A DNA stretch of 13,433 bases from Rickettsiaceae bacterium (GTDB lineage: Bacteria > Pseudomonadota > Alphaproteobacteria > Rickettsiales > Rickettsiaceae), in the NCBI GenBank assembly GCA_021741085.1, contig JAIOYM010000028.1:1-13433 (forward strand), in the 5' to 3' direction. The first letter of the stretch is position 1. Every line of letters starts with the position of its first letter. Shown one piece after another: positions 1-7,859 of the stretch. The notes beneath the pieces were generated by a model. It saw nothing but the letters and a program-made list of their open reading frames with translations. It was not told where the DNA came from and searched no databases. Position numbers and translations under genes: made by a program.

Positions 1-55
1 AAAAATTATGCACATATCCACACTAATCTTGTAACCGATTTGCTGAACCTATACA

Positions 56-170
56 ATTGCGAGCTTGCAAAGCGTGGCAATCCAGGATAAATGACTCTTC
101 TACATACAATTTTAAAAGAAGTTAATAACTGGATCACCACGCTGGTTCGCAAGCTCACGCTCGTGATGAC
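56..170. repeat. Palindromic repeat element, copy A1
   Basis: First of three copies of a ~120-bp imperfect palindrome. The left arm reads GCGAGCTTGCAAAGCGTGG and continues to a CAATCCAG end. The right arm opens with CTGGATCACCACGC and closes with CTCGTGATGAC, so the element folds back on itself around an AT-rich centre of ~45 nt. This copy is slightly shorter than A2 and A3 and its first bases differ (CAATTGC instead of GTCATTGC). Intergenic elements of this look (GTCATTGCGAG...GTGGCAATCC) are familiar from Rickettsiales and other bacteria; I cannot assign a named family. Confidence 0.85.
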
Positions 171-329
171 GCGCTAACATATTATCAAACCAAGGCTAGA
201 GAGAAACATTATTTTCGCATACCTCCTTTGACATGAGCAAAGAGCGTGATGACGCGAATCTATGACTGATAGGCATTTTAGCCATTCTAATATAAGAGTA
301 GAAACATCCTCTAGCGGTAACGTAGAAGC
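171..329. repeat. Spacer repeat unit B, long copy 1
   Basis: This unit separates A1 from A2 and recurs after A3 at 651-810 with about five to ten differences. It contains a small perfect hairpin, CTTTG-ACATGAG-CAAAG at 226-242, followed by AGCGTGATGAC. That sequence shares its CGTGATGAC end with the right arm of element A, so B may itself contain half of a related palindrome. The last ~75 bp, from CTATGACTGATAGGC on, is also present as a shortened unit at 452-528. No coding potential is visible. Confidence 0.8.
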
Positions 330-451
330 GTCATTGCGAGCTTGCAAAGCGTGGCAATCCAGGAAAAACGACTCTTCTATACAATTTTAAAAAAGAAAGA
401 AGTTAATAACTGGATCACCACGCTGGTTCGCAAGCTCACGCTCGTGATGAC
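330..451. repeat. Palindromic repeat element, copy A2
   Basis: Complete 122-bp copy running from GTCATTGCGAG to CTCGTGATGAC. The reverse complement of the right arm aligns to the left arm with the insertions CGTGAG, G and CC, so the hairpin is imperfect. With its upstream flank (from 303) it matches positions 502-650 with two differences over 149 bp, which points to very recent duplication or gene conversion. Confidence 0.88.
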
Positions 452-528
452 ACACTCCTACGACTGATAGGCATTCCGGCAATTCTAATATAAAGAAAAG
501 CAACATCTTCTAGCGGTAACGTAGAAGC
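452..528. repeat. Spacer repeat unit B, shortened copy
   Basis: Corresponds to the last ~77 bp of the long B units, from GACTGATAGGCATT through CTAGCGGTAACGTAGAAG. The first ~80 bp of the long unit, including its internal hairpin, are missing here. This shows that the block has changed length by deletion or unequal exchange. Confidence 0.7.
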
Positions 529-650
529 GTCATTGCGAGCTTGCAAAGCGTGGCAATCCAGGAAAAACGACTCTTCTATACAATTTTAAAAAAGAAAGAA
601 GTTAATAACTGGATCACCACGCTGGTTCGCAGGCTCACGCTCGTGATGAC
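529..650. repeat. Palindromic repeat element, copy A3
   Basis: Complete 122-bp copy with the same ends as A2. It differs from A2 by one base in the right arm (AGGCTC instead of AAGCTC). It is followed by the long spacer unit that also follows A1, which gives a 480-bp period between the A1 and A3 neighbourhoods. Confidence 0.88.
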
Positions 651-810
651 GCGCTAACATATTATAAAACCAAGGCTAGAGAGAAACATTATTTTCGCAT
701 ACCTCCTTTGACATGAGCAAAGAGCGTGATGACACTAATCTATGACTGACAGGCATTTTAGCCATTCTAATACAAAGAAAAGCAACATCCCCTAGCGCTA
801 ATGTGGTAGA
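651..810. repeat. Spacer repeat unit B, long copy 2
   Basis: Second long copy of the spacer unit, offset by 480 bp from 171-329. The first 70 bases differ at a single position (ATTATAAAAC instead of ATTATCAAAC). The CTTTG/CAAAG hairpin recurs at 706-722. The last part, from about 767 on, is more diverged. Confidence 0.8.
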
Positions 811-862
811 GTCATTGCGAACAAACGTGACAATGTAGGACAAACAACTCTTGCCTACATCC
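811..862. repeat. Decayed remnant of palindromic element A
   Basis: GTCATTGCGA at 811 matches the element start. What follows (ACAAACGTGACAATGTAGGA, then CAAACAACTCTTGCCTACA) is a degraded version of the left arm and centre. The right arm is absent and the secretin gene's stop codon lies immediately beyond. Confidence 0.6.
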
Positions 863-873
863 CACAAACAACC

Positions 874-2427
874 CTATTCTTCTAGATAGCTATCAAAATC
901 TGTCGTTGTTTGCAAGCTTTCAACAATAGTAGGCTTTAACAGAATAACCAACTCGGTTTTGGTATTGTATTTTTGTTTTGACTTGGTGAAAAACGACAAT
1001 AGCCTCATTATACCTTTATCTTTAACTGCAGGAAAGCCTGATTCCGTCATATTAACCTGATTTTGAGTCAACCCACCAATTATCACTATATCACCACTAT
1101 TGGCTTTTACCAATGTATCGGCTTCACGTGTGTTGATATTTGCCATAGGCACAGTTGATGAAGAACTATTAAGTGTGAATATTTTGTCTACTTCTTCTAC
1201 TCGTGTTATCATAGGATGTACATGTAGCAACACCTCTTTATCATTTATGATTTTCGCTGTAGTATCAAGCGCTATCCCAGAGAAAAATGGCTGGAATGTA
1301 ACGTTACTAACCTGCATACTGTTATTAGTAGTAGTAGTTCCATTAGCTGATGTTGTTGTGTTTGGGACAAAGTTGTTACTAAAATCAGTTATATAATAAG
1401 AATCGGTTCCAAATTTTATTAACGCCCTCTGATTGTTTAATGCTGCAACTCTAGGTGATGATAGAACCGACACTTTTCCCTGAGATGCAAGAAGTTCAAT
1501 TGCCCCGTCAAAACTTGAAGCAGAACTACCAATAGTTGCTGTCAATAAAGATGATATAGCTGAATTTTCATTTACTACCGCGTTACTTGTTAAAGTTAAT
1601 TGATTAGCAAATTTTGTCCAATTAATTCCAGTGCTATACTGATTTTTTAACTCCACTTCTAAAATTTTAGCCTCTATTACAACTTGTCTGAGAGATTCTC
1701 GGTTGATTCTTTGTACAAATTTGTCAACATTCTTTAAAGCCCTAGGTTCGGCGCGCACAACAATAACGCCGCTATCTTTATATATAGCAATCATGTTTTT
1801 AGGGTCGAAAGATTTTTCAGAAAATGGATTGTCGTCCTTGATAATAATAGCAATTGCAGATTTTATATTTTCCCAGAAATTATCTTCAGACTTAGTTTGC
1901 ACATTTACATAATTCTGCCCTCGATTATTACTATTATCTAAACTTCTACTGTTAACAGATGAATTTGAGCTGCTACTGCGTTGTAGGCTGTGATAATTTA
2001 CGTAAAAACTTTTAGCTCTTACCTCTGGAGGATAAATTGTATATCTATTATTGCTTTTAACAAAGCCTATATTATAAGCATCTGTTAGCTCTTCTAACAA
2101 TTGATCTAAACAAATATTCTCTAAATTAAGATCAATGTTGAAAACTTGACCAGTATATTGTTCGACATTATTAGGAACGTTAATGTTAACATCGTATGTT
2201 TTTGCGAGCGTTAAACCCAATACTCTTAAATCTAGTTTGGAAGCTTTAACGTTAGCTTTTTGACATATTGATTTTTTGGGTTCTTGTTTTTTAAGCAAAT
2301 ATGTTTTTTCAACATCAAGCTGTAAAAATTCATCTTTGGCTTTTACGCTATTTTCAAATTCTTTTTCAATTTTTTTTTCGGTGCAAGCGCTAAGAAGAAA
2401 CGTCAATAATAAAAATATAACTTTCAT
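874..2427 (-). CDS. mshL: Secretin, MshL/PilQ-like outer-membrane lipoprotein
   Basis: 517 residues. Residues 1-15 form a lipoprotein signal with lipobox LSAC (Cys15), so the mature protein should be anchored in the outer membrane. Residues ~64-133 resemble the STN N-terminal domain and ~185-245 an N1-type ring-building domain. The secretin domain covers ~305-502, with SQGKVSVLSSPRVAALNNQR (315-334), the SGDIVIIGGL segment (444-453) and TELVILLKPTIV (491-502). The linker at ~150-170 is rich in Ser/Asn. Secretins form the gated outer-membrane ring of type IV pili and type II secretion. MshL of the MSHA pilus is the closest in length and order, but the exact subfamily is an inference. No other pilus or secretion gene is in the window, and 178 bp separate it from the upstream thioredoxin gene. 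Confidence 0.85.
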   Translation of the reverse strand: MKVIFLLLTFLLSACTEKKIEKEFENSVKAKDEFLQLDVEKTYLLKKQEPKKSICQKANVKASKLDLRVLGLTLAKTYDVNINVPNNVEQYTGQVFNIDLNLENICLDQLLEELTDAYNIGFVKSNNRYTIYPPEVRAKSFYVNYHSLQRSSSSNSSVNSRSLDNSNNRGQNYVNVQTKSEDNFWENIKSAIAIIIKDDNPFSEKSFDPKNMIAIYKDSGVIVVRAEPRALKNVDKFVQRINRESLRQVVIEAKILEVELKNQYSTGINWTKFANQLTLTSNAVVNENSAISSLLTATIGSSASSFDGAIELLASQGKVSVLSSPRVAALNNQRALIKFGTDSYYITDFSNNFVPNTTTSANGTTTTNNSMQVSNVTFQPFFSGIALDTTAKIINDKEVLLHVHPMITRVEEVDKIFTLNSSSSTVPMANINTREADTLVKANSGDIVIIGGLTQNQVNMTESGFPAVKDKGIMRLLSFFTKSKQKYNTKTELVILLKPTIVESLQTTTDFDSYLEE

Positions 2428-2557
2428 TCTTACTCTTTATAATTATTTTACAAACGACAGTAATTATAATACTAATAGCGACTGTATTAATTTAGAGTTA
2501 AATAGGAGTTTATATTTTCTATTTTTAGTTGTATGATTGTTGCGTGAAAAATACCTT

Positions 2558-2584
2558 AATACACCCAAAGAATTCAGGTGTATT
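2558..2584 (-). terminator. Intrinsic terminator after thioredoxin gene
   Basis: A perfect 8-bp stem (AATACACC at 2558-2565, GGTGTATT at 2577-2584) encloses an 11-nt loop. On the minus strand it is followed by AAGGTATTTTTC, and it lies 21 nt past the thioredoxin stop. It should close the copper-chaperone/thioredoxin unit before the secretin gene. The plus-strand side (TTATTTT) is also T-rich, but no gene reads into it from the left. Confidence 0.7.
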
Positions 2585-2605
2585 TATTTTGATACGTAAA
2601 AAAAA

Positions 2606-2932
2606 TTAAAAGCCTAGCTGTAAAGTCTCTAGCCAATCCTTAATCTTTGCTTTGCTCAAAGCACCTACCTTGCTGTCTAATATCTTGCCATCTTTGAATA
2701 CTAACAATGTAGGAATAGATAAGATGCCATACTGAGAAGCTATATTTGGATTTTCATCTATATTAACCTTAGCTACAAATAATTTATCAGCAAGTTCTTT
2801 AGAAATTTCATCAACAATAGGTGAAAGCATTCTACAAGGCCCACACCACTCCGCCCAAAAGTCTAACAACACTGGTAATTTATTCTCTAATACTTCTGTT
2901 TGGAAATTTTTCTCAGTTATAACGTTGCTCAT
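2606..2932 (-). CDS. trxA: Thioredoxin
   Basis: 108 residues, the standard length for a single-domain cytoplasmic thioredoxin. The active site WCGPC is at residues 29-33, the buried Asp at 24, and the cis-proline at 74 in SIPT. There is no signal peptide or membrane anchor, so it should act in the cytosol as a general disulfide reductant with thioredoxin reductase. It starts 13 nt after the upstream copper-chaperone gene and a hairpin follows it, so the two are very probably cotranscribed. The ribosome-binding site is weak (GAG about 9 nt before ATG), which fits translational coupling. Confidence 0.96.
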   Translation of the reverse strand: MSNVITEKNFQTEVLENKLPVLLDFWAEWCGPCRMLSPIVDEISKELADKLFVAKVNIDENPNIASQYGILSIPTLLVFKDGKILDSKVGALSKAKIKDWLETLQLGF

Positions 2933-2945
2933 AAATTTATCTCAA

Positions 2946-3416
2946 TTATTCAATATTAATTTTTTCTTTTACTAAAACTTCAAAATTCTTCAATCCCTCA
3001 TTGGTTTCAAGGGCAAATTCAAATTTGTCTCCGTCCTTCAATTCTTTGGGTAAACCAAGAATCATAAAATGCAATCCTCCAGGTTTAAAACTTATTTTTG
3101 AACCAGCGGGTACAACAAGTTTGTCTATTGAGCGCATTTTGGCTACGCCATTTTCTTTAATAACTTCATGCAACTCAATTCTACCCATTGCGTCAGTAGT
3201 TTTGCCACCAGTAATTACTATATTTTGTTTAGAATTATTCTTTATACCAAAATATATTGCTGTGTTTTTTGTGGCTTGCCTAGCTTGAGCATTTTCAATT
3301 ACAACCTGTTTCAATATTTCGTTTTCTTGTGCTTTATTTTCTTCCTGAGCAAATATTTCGTAATTAAAACAAATCAACAATAAACTAAATTGTAAAATTT
3401 TTCTGATAAAAATCAT
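2946..3416 (-). CDS. PCu_AC-family periplasmic copper chaperone
   Basis: 156 residues from the ATG at 3416. An in-frame ATG 69 nt further upstream exists, but I chose 3416 because AAGGGG sits 7 nt before it and a signal peptide begins directly there (residues 1-23, IFIRKILQFSLLLICF, then FAQ). The copper motif is complete: His83, Met94, His116 and Met118, matching H-X10-M-X21-H-X-M exactly, in the contexts ELHE, KMRS and PGGLHFMI. This family binds Cu(I) in the periplasm and delivers it to the CuA site of cytochrome c oxidase. The thioredoxin gene follows by 13 nt. Oxidase assembly is also represented by ctaB in the plus-strand operon. Confidence 0.93.
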   Translation of the reverse strand: MIFIRKILQFSLLLICFNYEIFAQEENKAQENEILKQVVIENAQARQATKNTAIYFGIKNNSKQNIVITGGKTTDAMGRIELHEVIKENGVAKMRSIDKLVVPAGSKISFKPGGLHFMILGLPKELKDGDKFEFALETNEGLKNFEVLVKEKINIE

Positions 3417-3474
3417 ATGAATACCCCTTCTATCTAAATTAAAACTGACATGAGTAAATATATCACAGCTACTT

Positions 3475-3480
3475 ATTATA
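3475..3480 (-). promoter_or_regulatory. Candidate -10 box for copper chaperone/thioredoxin unit
   Basis: On the minus strand the sequence reads TTTGCTTATAATAAG, a perfect TATAAT about 60 nt before the chosen start of the copper-chaperone gene. No good -35 is visible at the expected spacing (GATTTA at 17 nt), so this is tentative. It also supports the downstream start codon, since the longer reading frame would begin at or upstream of the promoter itself. Confidence 0.4.
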
Positions 3481-3610
3481 AGCAAACATCTATCTTCTAA
3501 ATCACTTTAGATCTATAGATAATCAACAAAAATATTCCCCATAAATCCTTTATATGTTAGACTATGCATGAATAAGTTTTACATTAAAATTAATAGAATA
3601 AAAATATAAA

Positions 3611-5026
3611 GTGACTGAGAAAGTTATCACAAGATTTGCTCCCTCCCCTACTGGCTATTTGCATATAGGCTCAGCTAGAACTGCACTGTTTAATTATCTA
3701 TTTGCGCGTGCAAATAATGGTAAATTTTTGCTACGTATTGAAGATACAGATAAAGCTCGTTCATCTAAAGAGGCAATTGATGCCATAATTAGTGGTATGC
3801 AATGGCTGGCACTAGATTGGGACGGGGATATAATATTTCAGTCAGACAGAGCAAATAGACACGCAGAAGTAGCGCAAGAGATGCTAAAAAATGGCACCGC
3901 CTATTTATGCTTTGCTTCGCAAGAAGAAATTGAAGAACAACGAACTAATGCCATCGCCAAGCAAGAAGCTTTTATTTTTAAAAGCCCGTGGAGAGAGGCA
4001 GATGCAAAATCTTATCCCAAAGAAATTCAGCCTGTTGTACGTCTTAAAGCGCCAAGAATAGGTAGCACCATAATTAATGACAAAGTGAAGGGAATAGTTG
4101 AAGTGCAAAATTCTCAACTAGATGATATGATATTGCTGCGTAGTGATGGCACTCCGACATATATGCTTGCGGTGGTAGTAGACGATCATGATGCCGGCAT
4201 TACGCATATTATTCGTGGTGACGATCATTTAAGTAATAGCCCTCGCCAAGCTCTTATATATCAAGCTATGGGGTGGCAAGTGCCGATTATGGCTCACATA
4301 CCATTAATTCACGGCCAGGATGGCCATAAGCTTTCAAAACGCCATGGTGCTCTTGGTGTTGATAGCTATAAGGATATGGGATATCTAAGTGATGCCATGT
4401 TTAACTATCTACTTAGATTAGGTTGGAGCCATGGTGACGATGAAATAATGTCGCGTGATATGGCAATAAAATGGTTCAATTTAGAAAGTCTTGGTACTTC
4501 CGCAGCTCGGCTAGATTTTGCCAAAATGCAACAATTGAACTCTTATTATATTCAACATAAAACTAATGAAGAGGTTTTTGAACTTATAAAGAATGAGCTA
4601 AAAAGCCAAAATCGTTTCATATCAGAATCTGAAGAACATTCAATTAGCAATGCGATTGAATATATAAAAACTCGAGCTATTTTTAAAGCAGATTTGATAA
4701 CTTTAACTGAAATATTTTTACCCAGCAAAGGTAAGCTTATTATTGATGAAGAATCACAAACTCTTCTCAAAGACACCTCTGCTGAACTAATATCAGACGT
4801 GAAACAAATAATGGAAGAAACGCAAGCTTATGATAAAGAAACTTTGCTAGCCGCCTTTAAGCTGTTGTCAAAAAAACATAATTTAAAATTGGCAAATATA
4901 ATGCTACTTCTGAGAGCTTTAATTACTGGTAAATTAAGTGGTCCGGGTATCATAGAAATAATGGAGATTATTGGGAAGGAAGAATGTTTAATTAGATTTG
5001 ATAGCTCATGCTTACAGAAAAATTAA
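3611..5026 (+). CDS. gltX: Glutamyl-tRNA synthetase
   Basis: 471 residues, normal for bacterial class I GluRS. The start is GTG: the family's N-terminal signature (TRFAPSPTGYLHIGSART) begins at residue 7, leaving no room for a later start. No clear Shine-Dalgarno precedes it. The HIGH-type motif is HIGS at 18-21, followed by LLRIEDTD near 41-48. The KMSKS-type motif is KLSKR at 240-244. It charges tRNA-Glu. Alphaproteobacteria often lack GlnRS and carry a second, mischarging GluRS working with GatCAB; I cannot tell which of the two this copy is. It heads a five-gene run and its last 19 nt overlap the next gene. Confidence 0.96.
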   Translation: MTEKVITRFAPSPTGYLHIGSARTALFNYLFARANNGKFLLRIEDTDKARSSKEAIDAIISGMQWLALDWDGDIIFQSDRANRHAEVAQEMLKNGTAYLCFASQEEIEEQRTNAIAKQEAFIFKSPWREADAKSYPKEIQPVVRLKAPRIGSTIINDKVKGIVEVQNSQLDDMILLRSDGTPTYMLAVVVDDHDAGITHIIRGDDHLSNSPRQALIYQAMGWQVPIMAHIPLIHGQDGHKLSKRHGALGVDSYKDMGYLSDAMFNYLLRLGWSHGDDEIMSRDMAIKWFNLESLGTSAARLDFAKMQQLNSYYIQHKTNEEVFELIKNELKSQNRFISESEEHSISNAIEYIKTRAIFKADLITLTEIFLPSKGKLIIDEESQTLLKDTSAELISDVKQIMEETQAYDKETLLAAFKLLSKKHNLKLANIMLLLRALITGKLSGPGIIEIMEIIGKEECLIRFDSSCLQKN

Positions 5027-5787
5027 AGGAATTATGGCTTGGCAATAATTTTCCTCATGCCATTATTATAGGAAGTGAAAATTTGGAAGAAGAATTCTTA
5101 GCACTTGGAAATTTTATTGATCACATTTATAGTAAATATTCTACCACATCATTTGAAAATAATATTGACGTAATGATAGTGAGTGTTATAGATGAAAAAA
5201 AGACTATTGCTGTCGACCAAATTCGAGCTTTATCTTCTTGGCTAAATTCTTCTGCGGCAACTGCTCCATTTAAATTCGCCATAATTAATAATTCAGATAT
5301 GATGAATAATAATGCTGCAAATGCCTGTTTGAAAATATTAGAGGAACCGCCTGGCGACAGCTATTTGATTTTACTTGCCAACAATATAAATAAGCTGCCA
5401 TTGACTGTTTTGTCTAGGTGCTATAAAATTAGAAGCCCATCTAAAATAAAGCATGATGCTAATGTATATCAAGAATTACTTGAGCTTATAAGCTCGCAAA
5501 GAAAAGAATTATTAATTAGCTATTGTAACAAATTAAAATCCGACAAAGAACTATTTGAGGAATTCATCAATTCTGTATTTTTATACTTAAAGAGATGGTT
5601 AAATTTTGCAAGTAATGTGCAAGACAATTATTCTAGTGATGAGTATAAAGTTTTTTTAAATAAAACTAACATAGCTTCAATAACAAAAAAAACTAACGAA
5701 ATAATGCAGATAGTTGCAGATGCAAATATTTTTAACCTTGACGGGGCTCACACTGCCCTTGTATTGCTAATTAAATTAATAGAATGA
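5008..5787 (+). CDS. holB: DNA polymerase III delta-prime subunit (clamp loader)
   Basis: 259 residues. The delta-prime signature is clear: AVDQIR near 68-73, NAANACLKILEEPP at 102-115, and SRC at 136-138 (the sensor-1/arginine-finger region of AAA+ clamp-loader subunits). The N-terminal region has no usable Walker A motif (HAIIIGSENLEEEF where an ATP-binding subunit would have GxxGxGK), as expected for the stator delta-prime. The protein is shorter than the ~330 residues of E. coli HolB, with a reduced C-terminal domain, common in compact genomes. It starts inside gltX (19-nt overlap) and ends in an ATGA overlap with recG, indicating translational coupling at both ends. Confidence 0.92.
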   Translation: MLTEKLKELWLGNNFPHAIIIGSENLEEEFLALGNFIDHIYSKYSTTSFENNIDVMIVSVIDEKKTIAVDQIRALSSWLNSSAATAPFKFAIINNSDMMNNNAANACLKILEEPPGDSYLILLANNINKLPLTVLSRCYKIRSPSKIKHDANVYQELLELISSQRKELLISYCNKLKSDKELFEEFINSVFLYLKRWLNFASNVQDNYSSDEYKVFLNKTNIASITKKTNEIMQIVADANIFNLDGAHTALVLLIKLIE

Positions 5788-7838
5788 ATTTTGGTGATAT
5801 TTTTTGGAAAAGCCCCAAAGACTTACTAGCTCTTAGCGATATAAAGGCAAAAGCTTTATCAAGACTGGGTATTTATAATTTACGTGATTTATTATTTCAT
5901 AAGCCATTTTATTATCGCCATAAGCTGCTTAACCCTAGAATAGAAGAAACTACAGACGGCCAACATGTTATTATGGAGCTTTTAGTTAGCTCTATAGAAA
6001 CTAGAAGAATAAAAAATAAACCCCAAAAGATTTACTGTATAGATTCACACCAAAATCAAATAGCTTTAGTATTTTTTACGCCACCACATAAGTTTGTTTT
6101 AAGCTATTTACATAATAACAAAAAAATAATAGTTGATGGAAAGCTAATTAAGGATGCTTTTGGACCATTACAAATAGTGCATCCTGAATTTATTTTCAAT
6201 AAAGCTCTAATAAATACAATTGAGCCAGTTTACCATTTAACTTATGGCTTGAGTAACAAACAACTTCATAGCTATATCTTTAAAGCGTTACAGCTAATTC
6301 CTGATTTACAAGAATTTAACCCTAATATTCATGATCTTGAATTTCCAAGTTTTAAGAAAGCTTTTTGGGATATACATTTGCCAAAAGATGCGCAAAAATA
6401 CCTAATAAACAGCACAAAAGCTATAGAAAGACTGGGTTACGACGAAATACTAGCATATCACTATAATATGCTCTCACTTAACAAGTCTGAAGATCAGATG
6501 AAAAGCATAAGCTATCAAAAAAAGCAAGAAATGCAGGATAGAATATTAGCAAAGCTAGGTTTTACTCTTAGTGAAGGACAAGAACAGGTGATAGCAGAAA
6601 TAGAAGCGGAGCAACAAACCACTAAAAGAATGCTTAGGCTGTTACAAGGTGATGTTGGTTCTGGCAAAACTTTAGTAGCATTACTTACGGCTTTAAATGT
6701 TGTTTCTAATAACTGCCAAGTAAGCTTCATGGCTCCAACAGACCTACTAGCCAGGCAGCATTATAGCTTTATTTTGAAAGCTTTGGAAAAAGAGGATTTC
6801 AAAATAGCCTTACTAACAGGCAAAACTAAAAGCAAAGAACGCAAAATTATATTAGAAAATTTGCAAAATGGTTCCATAGATATAATAGTTGGCACCCACA
6901 GCCTTTTTCAAGATGATGTAAATTTCTCAAAACTAGCATTTGTTATAATTGACGAACAACATAGATTTGGCGTTAAGCAACGTCTAGAACTAATTAAAAA
7001 AGGAAATAACCCCGATATTCTTATAATGACAGCTACACCAATACCAAGAAGCTTGGCTCTAGCTTTATTTGGTAATATAGCTGTATCTAAATTGGTTAAT
7101 AACATAAAGAACCGACAGCCTATAGTAACTTCTGTGATGCACGAATCGAAAATACACGAATTAATAGCAGCAATAGATAGAAAGTTAGCCTTAGGTGAAA
7201 AAATCTATTGGGTATGCCCATTGATTGAAGAATCCGAAGAGGAAAATTCAAAAAAAATGATGAGCGCAACTTTGCGTTTAAGCAGTCTACAAAGCATGTA
7301 TGGCAATAAAGTAGCTATGATAAACGGCAGCACCCCTCTGATAGAAAGAGATGCAACGATGTTACAATTCAAAGAGGGTGAAATTGATATACTTGTTGCA
7401 ACAACGGTAATAGAAGTAGGAATAGACGTAGGAAATGCTACTTTAATAGTTATTGAAAATGCAGAAAATTTTGGTCTTGCTCAGCTGCATCAACTAAGAG
7501 GAAGAGTTGGAAGAAGTCACCTAAAATCCCATTGCATATTACTATACAGCTATCCCATGTCAAATATAGCAAAAGAAAGACTTAACACTATGAAAACTTC
7601 AAATGATGGATTTTATATAGCTCAAAAAGACTTAGAATTAAGAGGATCTGGTGAAATTTTAGGAGCAAAACAAAGTGGCGCAAATACCAATTTCAATTTT
7701 TTAGATATTTATCGAGACCAAAAAATCATTGAACTTACCCAAGCTACAAATGATAATAAATATGCTACTATAGACGAAAAGATTATTAATTTTATCCGCA
7801 AATTATTTAACAAAGACAATATTGATTTATTAGAATAA
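5784..7838 (+). CDS. recG: ATP-dependent DNA helicase RecG
   Basis: 684 residues, close to the 693 of E. coli. The N-terminal third holds the OB-fold wedge region (~60-150) that splits forks. The helicase core shows Walker A GDVGSGKT at 289-296, motif II DEQH at 390-393 followed by RFGVKQR, TATPIPRSLAL (motif III), and the arginine-rich motif VI QLHQLRGRVGR at 567-577. The TRG region follows with KDLELRGSGEILGAKQSG. RecG remodels stalled replication forks and branch-migrates Holliday junctions. Its start overlaps the holB stop by 4 nt (ATGA), a classic coupled junction between two replication and repair genes. Confidence 0.98.
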   Translation: MNFGDIFWKSPKDLLALSDIKAKALSRLGIYNLRDLLFHKPFYYRHKLLNPRIEETTDGQHVIMELLVSSIETRRIKNKPQKIYCIDSHQNQIALVFFTPPHKFVLSYLHNNKKIIVDGKLIKDAFGPLQIVHPEFIFNKALINTIEPVYHLTYGLSNKQLHSYIFKALQLIPDLQEFNPNIHDLEFPSFKKAFWDIHLPKDAQKYLINSTKAIERLGYDEILAYHYNMLSLNKSEDQMKSISYQKKQEMQDRILAKLGFTLSEGQEQVIAEIEAEQQTTKRMLRLLQGDVGSGKTLVALLTALNVVSNNCQVSFMAPTDLLARQHYSFILKALEKEDFKIALLTGKTKSKERKIILENLQNGSIDIIVGTHSLFQDDVNFSKLAFVIIDEQHRFGVKQRLELIKKGNNPDILIMTATPIPRSLALALFGNIAVSKLVNNIKNRQPIVTSVMHESKIHELIAAIDRKLALGEKIYWVCPLIEESEEENSKKMMSATLRLSSLQSMYGNKVAMINGSTPLIERDATMLQFKEGEIDILVATTVIEVGIDVGNATLIVIENAENFGLAQLHQLRGRVGRSHLKSHCILLYSYPMSNIAKERLNTMKTSNDGFYIAQKDLELRGSGEILGAKQSGANTNFNFLDIYRDQKIIELTQATNDNKYATIDEKIINFIRKLFNKDNIDLLE

Positions 7839-7844
7839 TCTAAA

Positions 7845-7851
7845 AAGGGAG
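7845..7851 (+). promoter_or_regulatory. Strong ribosome-binding site of ctaB
   Basis: AAGGGAG lies 8 nt before the ctaB ATG. It is the best Shine-Dalgarno in the plus-strand run and sits at the only junction of the five genes without an overlap, so ctaB is probably translated independently of recG. Confidence 0.7.
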
Positions 7852-7859
7852 TATCAAAG

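Noticed and set aside
676..867. 63-codon minus-strand reading frame inside the repeat block
   Set aside because: It lies within spacer B and the decayed A element. The frame is not kept open in the equivalent copy 480 bp away as a conserved protein, and the composition is not protein-like.
1..870. CRISPR array
   Set aside because: The repeats are ~120 bp palindromes with repeated, not unique, spacers, and there are no cas genes.
3417..3485. Longer start for the copper chaperone at 3485
   Set aside because: The extra 23 residues precede the signal peptide and would place the start at the candidate -10 box; AAGGGG fits the ATG at 3416 instead.
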